Assembly (NCBI GenBank): GCA_943787465.1
Contig: CALSMN010000005.1
Location: 186,001 to 250,000, forward strand
DNA length: 64,000 bases
Direction: 5' to 3'
Origin: an uncultured Bacteroidia bacterium
Lineage (GTDB): Bacteria > Bacteroidota > Bacteroidia > NS11-12g > UBA9320
Under the pieces are notes generated by a model. The model was not told where the DNA came from and ran no database searches. It was given only the letters and a program-made list of their open reading frames with translations. The translations under genes and the position numbers were made by a program. Positions 9,278 through 16,814 of the stretch are shown piece by piece; the first letter of the stretch is position 1, and the number at the start of each line of letters is the position of its first letter.

Positions 9278-9841
9278 TTAATTTGACAGTTTAGTTACAA
9301 AATCAGCTAAACTATTAAATGTAAAATCTTGATTATCAAAAGAAAACTGACTATTACGTATCCGAACTTTCAATACATTAAACGGTTCTGCCAATGCCAT
9401 ATCGCTTGGAGAATCTCCCACCATTATCGCTTTAGTAAAATCAATATCAGGGAAATACTCTTTTGCTTTTAAGCACATACCTGTATTTGGTTTTCTCCAG
9501 GCGTGATTTTGATCTTTAAGATAGGGTGCAAACAGGGCTAGATCAAAGTATTCAACGTTAGATTTCAGTGCATTGTACATTTTTAGATGAACATCCTCCA
9601 AATTTTTTTCAGACATCACTCCTTTTTGAATACCTTGTTGATTGGTCACTAAAATCACCCTACCCATCATTTTTTTTAATTGAATTAGTGCATCTAGTGC
9701 ACCCTCACAAAAGATAAAGTCTTCTGGTTTTTTAGCATAATCGTCAATTATTGGTTGGTTGATTACACCATCTCGATCTATAAATAGAGTGTACGATTTA
9801 CACTCCGAACGATTAGGCAAAGATAGTTTGTGCACGTTCAT
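9278..9841 (-). CDS. gmhB: D,D-heptose 1,7-bisphosphate phosphatase (HAD-IIIA, GmhB-like)
   Basis: The protein is a HAD phosphatase that removes the 7-phosphate from D-glycero-manno-heptose 1,7-bisphosphate. Motif I is FIDRDGVIN (nucleophile Asp near residue 23), motif II is LVTNQQGI, and motif III/IV is MVGDSPSDMALAE. The Cys zinc cluster seen in E. coli GmhB is not obvious. The gene overlaps the upstream nucleotidyltransferase by 29 bp and ends a three-gene heptose operon. The assignment to heptose (rather than histidinol phosphate) rests on these neighbours. Confidence 0.85.
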   Translation of the reverse strand: MNVHKLSLPNRSECKSYTLFIDRDGVINQPIIDDYAKKPEDFIFCEGALDALIQLKKMMGRVILVTNQQGIQKGVMSEKNLEDVHLKMYNALKSNVEYFDLALFAPYLKDQNHAWRKPNTGMCLKAKEYFPDIDFTKAIMVGDSPSDMALAEPFNVLKVRIRNSQFSFDNQDFTFNSLADFVTKLSN

Positions 9842-10505
9842 AATCGGTTGGTATACCTATATCTATAAATAAGCCCTCGCTCACATATCCTTGAACTAAG
9901 TGACGTTCTACAAAGGGTTCTAAAACTTCATTTTCGAAAGAATACTTTTCTGTACTGGGTAATAACTCAATGATGGATTTATTTACCCAGTATGATCCAC
10001 CATTGATTAATCCTGTTGGAAGGTTAGATTGTTTTTCCTGAAATCGAACAATAGTGTCTGATTCGAGGAGGACAGTACCGTATCGGTCCGGAAATGGCAT
10101 CTGTTTTAATGCAATGGTTATGGGTGATTGACCCATACTATGTTGCTGCCAAAAACTTTCATAATTGACATCGAAATAAGTATCCCCATTTAAAATAAGA
10201 GCGGTATCTTGAGTCATTAAATGTAACGCTTTTCCGATAGCTCCCCCAGTACCTAAGGGCTCTTTTTCTTCCGAATATCGTATAGGAATATCCTGATAAT
10301 CGTGTCCGTAATAAGCTTCAATCTTATCAGACTTATGTCCTACAGCAAAAATGATATGCCCGACATGTTTTAGTGGTAAACGGTGCAGAATATGATCCAT
10401 AAATGGTTTACCCGCAACAGGTGCCATAGGTTTAGGTACATCACTTACGACAGCGGCTAAACGTGTACCTAATCCCCCAGCTAATATGATTACATCAAAT
10501 TTCAT
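9813..10505 (-). CDS. hddC: D-glycero-D-manno-heptose 1-phosphate guanylyltransferase-like nucleotidyltransferase
   Basis: This is a GT-A fold sugar-1-phosphate nucleotidyltransferase. The N-terminus IILAGGLGTRL is the nucleotide-binding signature, VPKPMAPVAGKPF is the sugar-phosphate loop, and LILNGDTYFDV carries the metal-binding Asp. At 230 residues it matches HddC-type enzymes, which make GDP-heptose for capsule, S-layer or O-antigen glycans. The start codon overlaps the stop of the kinase gene by one base (TAATG), indicating translational coupling. The heptose substrate is inferred from the flanking kinase and phosphatase. Confidence 0.8.
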   Translation of the reverse strand: MKFDVIILAGGLGTRLAAVVSDVPKPMAPVAGKPFMDHILHRLPLKHVGHIIFAVGHKSDKIEAYYGHDYQDIPIRYSEEKEPLGTGGAIGKALHLMTQDTALILNGDTYFDVNYESFWQQHSMGQSPITIALKQMPFPDRYGTVLLESDTIVRFQEKQSNLPTGLINGGSYWVNKSIIELLPSTEKYSFENEVLEPFVERHLVQGYVSEGLFIDIGIPTDYERAQTIFA

Positions 10506-11530
10506 TACAATAAGGTATAGGTGTACAATCCTGTTTTTGTGAAACTATAATTTTGAGGTTTTACTCCAAATTTTTCGAGACTTGTTATCAGTCCCATACG
10601 AGATACCGATGGGCAATAGAAAAAGAAAAATCCTCCTCCCCCTGCGCCACTTATTTTACCGCCAGTTGCACCATTTTGCATGGCTGTTTCATAAATCGCA
10701 TCAATTTCTGGATTGGTTATCCCCGATGCCATCATTTTCTTTGATTCCCAACCGTAATGCATCACTTCACCAATTGCATTCATATTCCCCATCAGAATAA
10801 CTTCTTTCATCTTCACACTTTGATTTTTTAATCGATGAGTTGCCTCAATAGCATCTATATTATTTTTACTAATATTAGCGGTTTGTTGATCAATAATTCC
10901 TGCCGACTCCCTATTTGTTCCCATATAAAACAGCACCAGATTATTTTCTAATTCAGCTGCATATTTTTGTTTAATTCGCAATGGATTTACAATCACTTTA
11001 TCGTTAGCATAGAACTCCATAAAATTAAACCCTCCAAAAGTAGCTGCATATTGATCTTGTCTTCCACCATTAAGTCCTAGATCTATTCGCTCTATCTCAT
11101 AAGCTAAATGAGCTATATCATATTCTCCTAAAGGTATATTGCACCATTCTGCAAAAGCACCTATAATGCTCACAACCAGCGTACTACTACTTCCTAAGCC
11201 TGAACCCGGAGGAGCATCTACACTTGTGTACATTTCAAATGATAGTGGTTTTTTTATAAAATCTTTTACCATCCGGTTATATACTCCTTTCAGTAATGCT
11301 AATGTACCTGTTGGTTCCAAATATGTTGTTGCTTCAAGATCTTCAAATGCGTTTATATCTTGGGCCTCTAAGTGTATTTTTCCATCATTTTTAGGAATAA
11401 TGGTGGTATAAGCAAACATATTTATAGTTGCATTAAGGATAGAGCCTCCATGTAAGTCTGCATAAGGACTAACATCTGTACCTCCACCAGCTAAACCTAA
11501 ACGAAGGGGTGCCTTGCTTCTAATTATCAT
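10505..11530 (-). CDS. hddA: D-glycero-D-manno-heptose 7-phosphate kinase (GHMP family, HddA-like)
   Basis: This GHMP-family kinase starts RSKAPLRLGLAGGGTDV, a signature of the HddA/FKP branch, and has the ATP-binding motif PPGSGLGSSSTL (about residue 107) and a C-terminal GKISGAGGGGFFFFY motif. It phosphorylates C1 of heptose 7-phosphate. It leads the operon hddA-hddC-gmhB, giving three of the four steps to an NDP-heptose. The isomerase GmhA is not in the window. Length (341) is normal. Confidence 0.85.
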   Translation of the reverse strand: MIIRSKAPLRLGLAGGGTDVSPYADLHGGSILNATINMFAYTTIIPKNDGKIHLEAQDINAFEDLEATTYLEPTGTLALLKGVYNRMVKDFIKKPLSFEMYTSVDAPPGSGLGSSSTLVVSIIGAFAEWCNIPLGEYDIAHLAYEIERIDLGLNGGRQDQYAATFGGFNFMEFYANDKVIVNPLRIKQKYAAELENNLVLFYMGTNRESAGIIDQQTANISKNNIDAIEATHRLKNQSVKMKEVILMGNMNAIGEVMHYGWESKKMMASGITNPEIDAIYETAMQNGATGGKISGAGGGGFFFFYCPSVSRMGLITSLEKFGVKPQNYSFTKTGLYTYTLL

Positions 11531-11561
11531 TGACTACAAATTTAAGGAAGAAAAAGAAAGG

Positions 11562-12824
11562 TTATTCTACGTTTATTTTAATGATGTCTTGAAACTTAGT
11601 CGTAAAACGAGGGGATAGTTTTTCTTGTTTCATTTTCCATTTTCTATTTAACGATTGTCCTGCAAACATAATTTTGGTTTGACCCAATGATTGATTTATC
11701 CGGTCCATTGCATGCATAATTAATTTATGTTTTGGATTTGATGATGCAAAGAGAGAGAGTTGTGTCTGTTCGTTCGGTACAATACCCATTAGGATCACTC
11801 CTGCTTTTTTATAATGATATCCTGGTTTAAAAATCGCTTTCAATCCTTTTTGGGCACAGATATTCAGGTCTATATTTGAACAAGTGGACAGGTCTGTTTT
11901 AACTACAATACTTCGAGAATATTGCGGTTGATCTTTTCTAAAGTAATTGGTCCTTACAAAAACCATCACCAAGTTACACTGACTATTTTGTTTGCGTAAT
12001 TTTTCTGCAGATGATGCTGTAAATGTGGCTATCCGTTCGGATATCTCCTCCCATTGAGTGTACATCTTTTCAAAAGATCGTGTGGTGGCAATGGCTTTTT
12101 TAGGTTGATTGATTTCTAAATCCAATACGGGTCTCCCCAGCAGTTCATGTTTTAACCGTAAACCCACAATACTCATTTCCTTTTTAACCCAATCGTCAGA
12201 TAGTTGTGTAAACTGATATGCGTTATATATGCCCCTATTTTTGAGACGTTTAGCATATCGTCTTCCTATTCCCCAGACATCTTCAATGGATGTCCATTTT
12301 AGGGCTTTAATCCGCTTCTCTTCTGTATTAATAAGGTATGAACTTTGGGTATAGGTCGGATATTTTTTAGCAATTTTGTTGGCTACTTTGGCGAGTGTTT
12401 TTGTAGGTGCTATGCCCACACTAATGGGTATTCCTGTACCTCTGGTTACCTTTTGCTGAATGGTTTTTCCGTAAGTATTTAAATCGTATAAATCAAACCC
12501 ATCTAATTTCAAAAAAGCTTCATCAATACTATATACTTCAATAGATGGAGTATAATTGGCCAATAAATTCATTACACGGGCACTCATATCTCCATAAAGA
12601 GCAAAATTAGACGAGTAAACATATACCTGATGGTCATTGATTATTTTTTTTAATTCAAATGCCGGAGCTCCCATAGGTATACCTAATGCTTTTGCTTCAT
12701 TACTTCGTGCTATTACACAGCCGTCGTTATTTGATAATACAACCACTGGTTTATGATTTAAATGAGGCTCAAAAACACGTTGACAAGAGGCGTAAAAATT
12801 ATTGCAATCAACTAAAGCAAACAT
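11562..12824 (-). CDS. umuC: Y-family DNA polymerase V catalytic subunit UmuC
   Basis: UmuC is an error-prone polymerase that copies past DNA lesions. The palm carries DCNNFYASCQRVFEP at the N-terminus and YSIDEAFLKL around residue 90, which supply the catalytic acidic residues. The little-finger and C-terminal DUF4113-like tail (SLGQTKIMFAGQ) are present. I placed the start at 12824, where ATGA overlaps the umuD stop, instead of an in-frame ATG at 12860 that would add 12 residues (MGNCCCFDQKVL) lying inside umuD. The protein is then about 420 residues, normal for the family. Confidence 0.92.
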   Translation of the reverse strand: MFALVDCNNFYASCQRVFEPHLNHKPVVVLSNNDGCVIARSNEAKALGIPMGAPAFELKKIINDHQVYVYSSNFALYGDMSARVMNLLANYTPSIEVYSIDEAFLKLDGFDLYDLNTYGKTIQQKVTRGTGIPISVGIAPTKTLAKVANKIAKKYPTYTQSSYLINTEEKRIKALKWTSIEDVWGIGRRYAKRLKNRGIYNAYQFTQLSDDWVKKEMSIVGLRLKHELLGRPVLDLEINQPKKAIATTRSFEKMYTQWEEISERIATFTASSAEKLRKQNSQCNLVMVFVRTNYFRKDQPQYSRSIVVKTDLSTCSNIDLNICAQKGLKAIFKPGYHYKKAGVILMGIVPNEQTQLSLFASSNPKHKLIMHAMDRINQSLGQTKIMFAGQSLNRKWKMKQEKLSPRFTTKFQDIIKINVE

Positions 12825-13267
12825 CAGAACTTTTTGATCGAAGCAACAACAATTCCCCAAATCATTAATTCATTTTCGTCAGTCACTTTAATAGGCGTAT
12901 ATGCTTCATTTTCAGCAACTAACCAAATGATATTTTGCTCTATTTTAATTCTTTTCACTGTAAATTCTCCATCGATCTGGCATACTGCTATTTTATTATT
13001 TTGAGGCTCTATACTCTTATCTATAATCAGTAAATCCCCATCAAATATGCCTGCATTCTTCATCGAATGTCCTTTTACTTTAGCAAAGAATGTCGTGTCT
13101 CTATTTTTGATATATTCTTTGTTGATATCAATACTCCATTCTATAAAATCATCAGCAGGCGAAGGAAATCCTGCTTGAATTCCTACGTCAAAGAAAGGAA
13201 TTTCTACTGCGGTATAGTTAGGAGTAATAAGGTGTAATGCTTCTTTTGGTATCGATTTCAATGGCAT
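12824..13267 (-). CDS. umuD: UmuD-like S24 self-processing peptidase subunit
   Basis: UmuD is cleaved on contact with RecA filaments and then joins UmuC to form translesion polymerase V. The predicted cleavage point is in QAGFPSPADD (near residue 32). The catalytic Ser is in GHSMKNAG and the Lys in EFTVKRI. At 147 residues it has the usual UmuD length and lacks the DNA-binding domain of LexA. It is translationally coupled to umuC by ATGA. A small inverted repeat upstream at 13291-13303 may be a damage-response operator. Confidence 0.92.
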   Translation of the reverse strand: MPLKSIPKEALHLITPNYTAVEIPFFDVGIQAGFPSPADDFIEWSIDINKEYIKNRDTTFFAKVKGHSMKNAGIFDGDLLIIDKSIEPQNNKIAVCQIDGEFTVKRIKIEQNIIWLVAENEAYTPIKVTDENELMIWGIVVASIKKF

Positions 13268-13290
13268 GGCTCAGATAGTATTATTATCAA

Positions 13291-13303
13291 GTTACGTTTT
13301 AAC
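13291..13303. promoter_or_regulatory. Possible operator upstream of umuDC (GTTA-N5-TAAC)
   Basis: GTTACGTTTTAAC is a short inverted repeat 24 bp upstream of the umuD start. SOS operators in several phyla are short palindromes of this size, but no consensus was checked here, so this is only a candidate. Confidence 0.25.
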
Positions 13304-13340
13304 AATATAATCATGAAATTGAATAAAAGAGCATAAAAAA

Positions 13341-13368
13341 AGTGGGTATAGCTTTTGCTATACCCACT
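13341..13368 (-). terminator. Rho-independent terminator of the proteorhodopsin gene
   Basis: A perfect 12-bp stem (AGTGGGTATAGC / GCTATACCCACT) with a TTTT loop is followed on the minus strand by a U-run (the A-tract at 13335-13341). It lies 24 bp after the proteorhodopsin stop codon and separates it from umuD. Confidence 0.9.
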
Positions 13369-13391
13369 ACTAAAATTGAAATAATTTTTTC

Positions 13392-14120
13392 TTACGCTTC
13401 TTTCTTGGAAGTAACGGCAATAGTATACACTACTAAACCAAATCCAATTTTGTTAATCGCATCTGCAATGTTGTAGAATAAATCTACATTAGAAGATTCC
13501 CAACCTAAAGAAGTATTCAACCATCCACCTGGCATACACATGTAACCAATAGGGTAGATAGCCCAACCAACTAATACAAACCAAGCTAATGTTCTTACAC
13601 CTTTTTTAACAGCATCATTTCCGCTGTTAGAAGCTAAAGAAGCAACTTCACCGAACCATGCCGTGTACAAAATGTAAACATAACCTAAAGTAGAGATAAC
13701 TCCCCACTGAACAGAGTGAGCAGTACTTCCATCAGTGAAAGCCTCTCCAATGTAACCAGCAACTAACATCAATACCGAAGCGAAAATTAGCTTCCATAAT
13801 AAGTTGGTTGTTGCTCCAGCTGCTTTTGTAAGCAAGTAAAACTCTACACACATCAACGGAACAGTTAGTGTCCAATCAATGTAACGTAAAGCTGTTGGAT
13901 TTTTACCAGTAGCCATGTAATAATCTCTCATGTAGTAGTAATGAACAGCTGCAATACCAGTGATCAAACCAGAAACAAGTAGAGATAATTTCCATTTGCC
14001 ATCAACGCTTCCTCTTTCAAAAAAGAAAAAGATAGATGCCGCGAACATTGCCATGTACCCTGTAAAAAAGGTAAATGCAATTGGGTCATCTTTGGGGATT
14101 GTAAGTAAATCTAAAAACAT
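13392..14120 (-). CDS. Proteorhodopsin, light-driven proton pump (predicted green-absorbing)
   Basis: This is a seven-helix microbial rhodopsin of 242 residues. Helix C reads RYIDWTLTVPLMCVEF, giving Asp82 (proton acceptor), Thr86 and Glu93 (proton donor), equivalent to the D97-T101-E108 set of outward proton-pumping proteorhodopsin. His60 in AAVHYYYMR matches the conserved His75. The retinal Schiff-base lysine is Lys224 in DAINKIGFGL. The spectral-tuning residue (position 105 of the reference) is Met90, which in this family goes with green absorption. I chose the ATG at 14120 (MFLDLLTIPKDD) over one 14 codons upstream because the shorter form matches flavobacterial homologues. A strong terminator follows, and the gene diverges from crtY-blh, which makes its chromophore. 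Confidence 0.96.
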   Translation of the reverse strand: MFLDLLTIPKDDPIAFTFFTGYMAMFAASIFFFFERGSVDGKWKLSLLVSGLITGIAAVHYYYMRDYYMATGKNPTALRYIDWTLTVPLMCVEFYLLTKAAGATTNLLWKLIFASVLMLVAGYIGEAFTDGSTAHSVQWGVISTLGYVYILYTAWFGEVASLASNSGNDAVKKGVRTLAWFVLVGWAIYPIGYMCMPGGWLNTSLGWESSNVDLFYNIADAINKIGFGLVVYTIAVTSKKEA

Positions 14121-14472
14121 AATTTTAATATAATTTATTGTTAAACGATATGAAGATAACATAAAAATTAAATAATTTGTTCATTTTATTTTTTTTAATA
14201 TTTAAATTTAAACTGCTGAATATCTATTTGTTGCAAAAAAAAAGGATATGAAAAGAGATAAAAAAAAGAATTGATAATTCTTAAAAAAAAACAATTAAAT
14301 TACTGACAACCAGCAGCTTATAAATATTGTTTAACTATTATTTGTAAACATAAAACATAATAAAAATTGCATCATAAAATCTTATTAATTTATTAGAAAA
14401 AAATATAAAAAAAGTTTTGAACATTGATTGTAAATTCTTAAAAAATATAAATGTATCTTGCCTATTCATTAA
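14121..14472. other. Divergent intergenic region between proteorhodopsin and crtY-blh
   Basis: These 352 bp are extremely AT-rich with several A-tracts and hold no convincing ORF. They must carry the promoters of both divergent genes. Imperfect -7-like elements are seen near each start: TATCTTC on the minus strand (14152-14158) and TATCTTGC on the plus strand (14454-14461). Their shared core TATCTT may be coincidence or common control. Confidence 0.6.
14454..14461 (+). promoter_or_regulatory. Possible -7 box of crtY-blh (TATCTTGC)
   Basis: One mismatch from TAnnTTTG and 11 bp before the ATG at 14473. A TTG at 14428-14430 lies 23 bp upstream, longer than the usual spacing, so support is weak. 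Confidence 0.3.
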
Positions 14473-16482
14473 ATGAAAATTAAGCAACCTATCGATTATT
14501 TATTCATTGGGCTGGGAGCATCAAATTGCTTGCTTATATTGGAGTTAGAAAAAAAAGGACTCCTTGATCAAAAAAAAATTGTAATCATAGAGCCACATCA
14601 AAAAAATAAAAAAGATAAAACGTATTGCTTTTGGGCTACTCATGACGAAGCATCACAAATAATAGATTCTTGTTTCATTGATCAATCATGGAGTCATGTT
14701 ATTTTGAATGGTAAAGTACAAAACTTAAGTCCACTATCCTATTATCATGTTTCTAGTTTGACATTGTACCAGAATACACTTCGTATTATTTCTGAACACC
14801 AGGGTATTGTATTGCAAAATACGGTGAGTATTCATGAATCATTAGAATCTGTATGGGTTGAGCATATTGAATACAAACCAAAGTACATTTTTGATTGTCG
14901 ACCACCAAAGACAGAACCCCTCCAAAAACATGAGTATTTTATTAATCAAAGTTTTATAGGTTGGCAAATTGAAACTGAGTTTGATACATTTGATACAAAC
15001 TCATTTACCATGATGGATTTTAGTGTTCCACAAGACAATGCTACACAATTTGTATATGTACTGCCATTTAGCTCAACATCTGCATTGGTTGAAGTTACTC
15101 GTTTTGGAAAAGAAATTATGCAACGTAGTGAGGGAGATCATTTGCTAAAAAAATACCTGCAAAAAATGGGCAGTTACCATATTACTGATGTAGAAATAGG
15201 ATGCATTCCAATGACTAATGCTAAACTACCTTTTGAGAATAATCCAATGGTCAGGAACATGGGATCTCGAGCTGGACATGTAAAACCAAGTACTGGATAT
15301 GCTTTTCGTTCTATGGCAATAGATGCTCAAAAAATTGCCGATCAAATTAAATCGGGCATAGATACGATTACCCCATCTGATTATCAAAGAAGAAAAAATC
15401 GATTTGCATTCTATGATCGCCTATTACTTCATATACTGAGCAGAACACCACATATTGGCAAACCTATATTTGAAAGACTATTTGATTCGATAAAGGCCAC
15501 CAATATTTTGAAATTTTTAGATGAAAGAACTTCCATTCAAGATGAAATTAAAATTTTTTACTCTTTACAATGGAAACCTTTTTTGAATGCCGCTTTTTAT
15601 GATATCATGAGTATTGATAGGATTAAAAAAAGTGTGCTTATTCCCTTCTTTATCACTTTGTTATTTCTTATTTTCAATGGACTTGGTATTGGTTACTTAA
15701 GCAATACTACCCTATTTTTAGGATTACTCATACTGGGTATCCCTCATGGAGCTGTAGACCATATATTAGAAAATAACCAGTTTAATGAAAAAATTCGATT
15801 ATCATTTATAGTAAGCTATCTTGGACAGAGTTCAATCATCATTATTGTGTGGCTTATTAGTCCAGTAGTAGCATTATTGTTTTTTTTAGCCTATTCCATT
15901 TATCATTTTGCACAGGCAGATTTTACTGAATGGAAAATTACTTCTAAATATACTTGGTTGTGGGGTACTTTATTTTTCTTGGGAATACTATTGGGGCACC
16001 CACAAGAATTATCCGAAATATTAAATGATTTGTCTATATCGAGCTTTACGCAAAAATCAGGTATTATTTCCGAGTCGTTGTGGATTGAAATTGCATACAT
16101 CGCATTAGGTACTTGTTTAACACTAGGAGTAGTACATCAAATATGGGGAATGTGTGTGGTTAGTTTTTCTTTGTTATTGGCTATTCAACTTCCGCTTCTT
16201 CAAGCATTCGGGATATACTTTATTTTTCAACACAGTTTATTAGGATGGAATCACATCCGACAACATTTTAAGGTAACCTCTCTTGAATTATGGAAAAAAG
16301 CAGCTATATATAGTGTTGGAGCCTATGGATTATTTTTAGGAATGTGGTTCGTGATTGGAGATAATTGGGGGTCATACATCGGTACATTTTTTATATTTCT
16401 CTCTGCAATTAGCTTCCCTCACATTATTAAAATGGACACTTTCTATGCGTATTTTAGGCAAAAAAAAAGGCCATCTGATTGA
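14473..16482 (+). CDS. Fusion protein: lycopene beta-cyclase (CrtY) joined to beta-carotene 15,15'-dioxygenase (Blh/Brp)
   Basis: One uninterrupted 669-residue frame holds two retinal-pathway enzymes. Residues 1 to about 385 are a CrtY-type lycopene cyclase: a Rossmann start (DYLFIGLGASNCLL), the DCRPP motif, FIGWQIE, and the GSRAGHVKPSTGYAF signature near residues 265-280. From about residue 387 the protein becomes a polytopic membrane domain of the Brp/Blh family with its iron-ligand histidines in GIPHGAVDH (His425, His430), YHFAQ (His478), QHSLLGWNH (His587, His594) and SFPHII (His650). CrtY would cyclise lycopene to beta-carotene, and Blh would cleave that to two retinals for the divergent proteorhodopsin. 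Each half has the full length expected of the separate enzyme. The fusion is unusual to me. Upstream carotenoid genes (crtE, crtB, crtI) are not in the window. Confidence 0.92.
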   Translation: MKIKQPIDYLFIGLGASNCLLILELEKKGLLDQKKIVIIEPHQKNKKDKTYCFWATHDEASQIIDSCFIDQSWSHVILNGKVQNLSPLSYYHVSSLTLYQNTLRIISEHQGIVLQNTVSIHESLESVWVEHIEYKPKYIFDCRPPKTEPLQKHEYFINQSFIGWQIETEFDTFDTNSFTMMDFSVPQDNATQFVYVLPFSSTSALVEVTRFGKEIMQRSEGDHLLKKYLQKMGSYHITDVEIGCIPMTNAKLPFENNPMVRNMGSRAGHVKPSTGYAFRSMAIDAQKIADQIKSGIDTITPSDYQRRKNRFAFYDRLLLHILSRTPHIGKPIFERLFDSIKATNILKFLDERTSIQDEIKIFYSLQWKPFLNAAFYDIMSIDRIKKSVLIPFFITLLFLIFNGLGIGYLSNTTLFLGLLILGIPHGAVDHILENNQFNEKIRLSFIVSYLGQSSIIIIVWLISPVVALLFFLAYSIYHFAQADFTEWKITSKYTWLWGTLFFLGILLGHPQELSEILNDLSISSFTQKSGIISESLWIEIAYIALGTCLTLGVVHQIWGMCVVSFSLLLAIQLPLLQAFGIYFIFQHSLLGWNHIRQHFKVTSLELWKKAAIYSVGAYGLFLGMWFVIGDNWGSYIGTFFIFLSAISFPHIIKMDTFYAYFRQKKRPSD

Positions 16483-16489
16483 TGACCTT
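16459..16489 (-). terminator. Rho-independent terminator of the small lipoprotein gene
   Basis: On the minus strand AAGGTCATC-AATCA-GATGGCCTT forms a 9-bp stem (one G-U pair) followed by a long U-run. It overlaps the last codons of the convergent crtY-blh gene. Confidence 0.75.
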
Positions 16490-16508
16490 CATGTAAAAAT
16501 TTAAAATT

Positions 16509-16751
16509 TTATCTTCTTCTTGTAGAATCTTTATCATTATTTCGTCCTCCCCGTCCTTTATCCTTATCTCCTTTATCTCTATCTCCATCCTTGTCATCTT
16601 TATCTCCGTCCTTATCTCCTTTATCTTTATCTCCTTTATCTCCTTCTTTGATTTTTTCAATAATATTTTTAAAATCTTCTTTTTTACAAGAGGTAAATGT
16701 AACTGCACTTAATGCAAAGACAATAAGGAGTAATTTGACTGTATTTTTCAT
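16509..16751 (-). CDS. Small lipoprotein with acidic/basic KGDKD repeats
   Basis: The product is about 80 residues long. A hydrophobic signal (KLLLIVFALSAVTFTSC) ends in a lipobox with Cys, predicting lipidation. The mature part is almost wholly charged low-complexity sequence made of K/D/G units (KGDKDKGDKDGDKDDKDGD) ending in an Arg-rich tail (DSTRRR). The start at 16751 gives a standard signal peptide; another ATG lies 7 codons upstream. Repeats at DNA level (TCTCCTTTA-type units, 16555-16650) suggest length variation. No function can be assigned. Confidence 0.7.
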   Translation of the reverse strand: MKNTVKLLLIVFALSAVTFTSCKKEDFKNIIEKIKEGDKGDKDKGDKDGDKDDKDGDRDKGDKDKGRGGRNNDKDSTRRR

Positions 16752-16814
16752 GATTTTATGCGTTAATTTCAAATTTAGTGAATTTATGGAATATAACCAA
16801 AAAAAAATGCAAGG

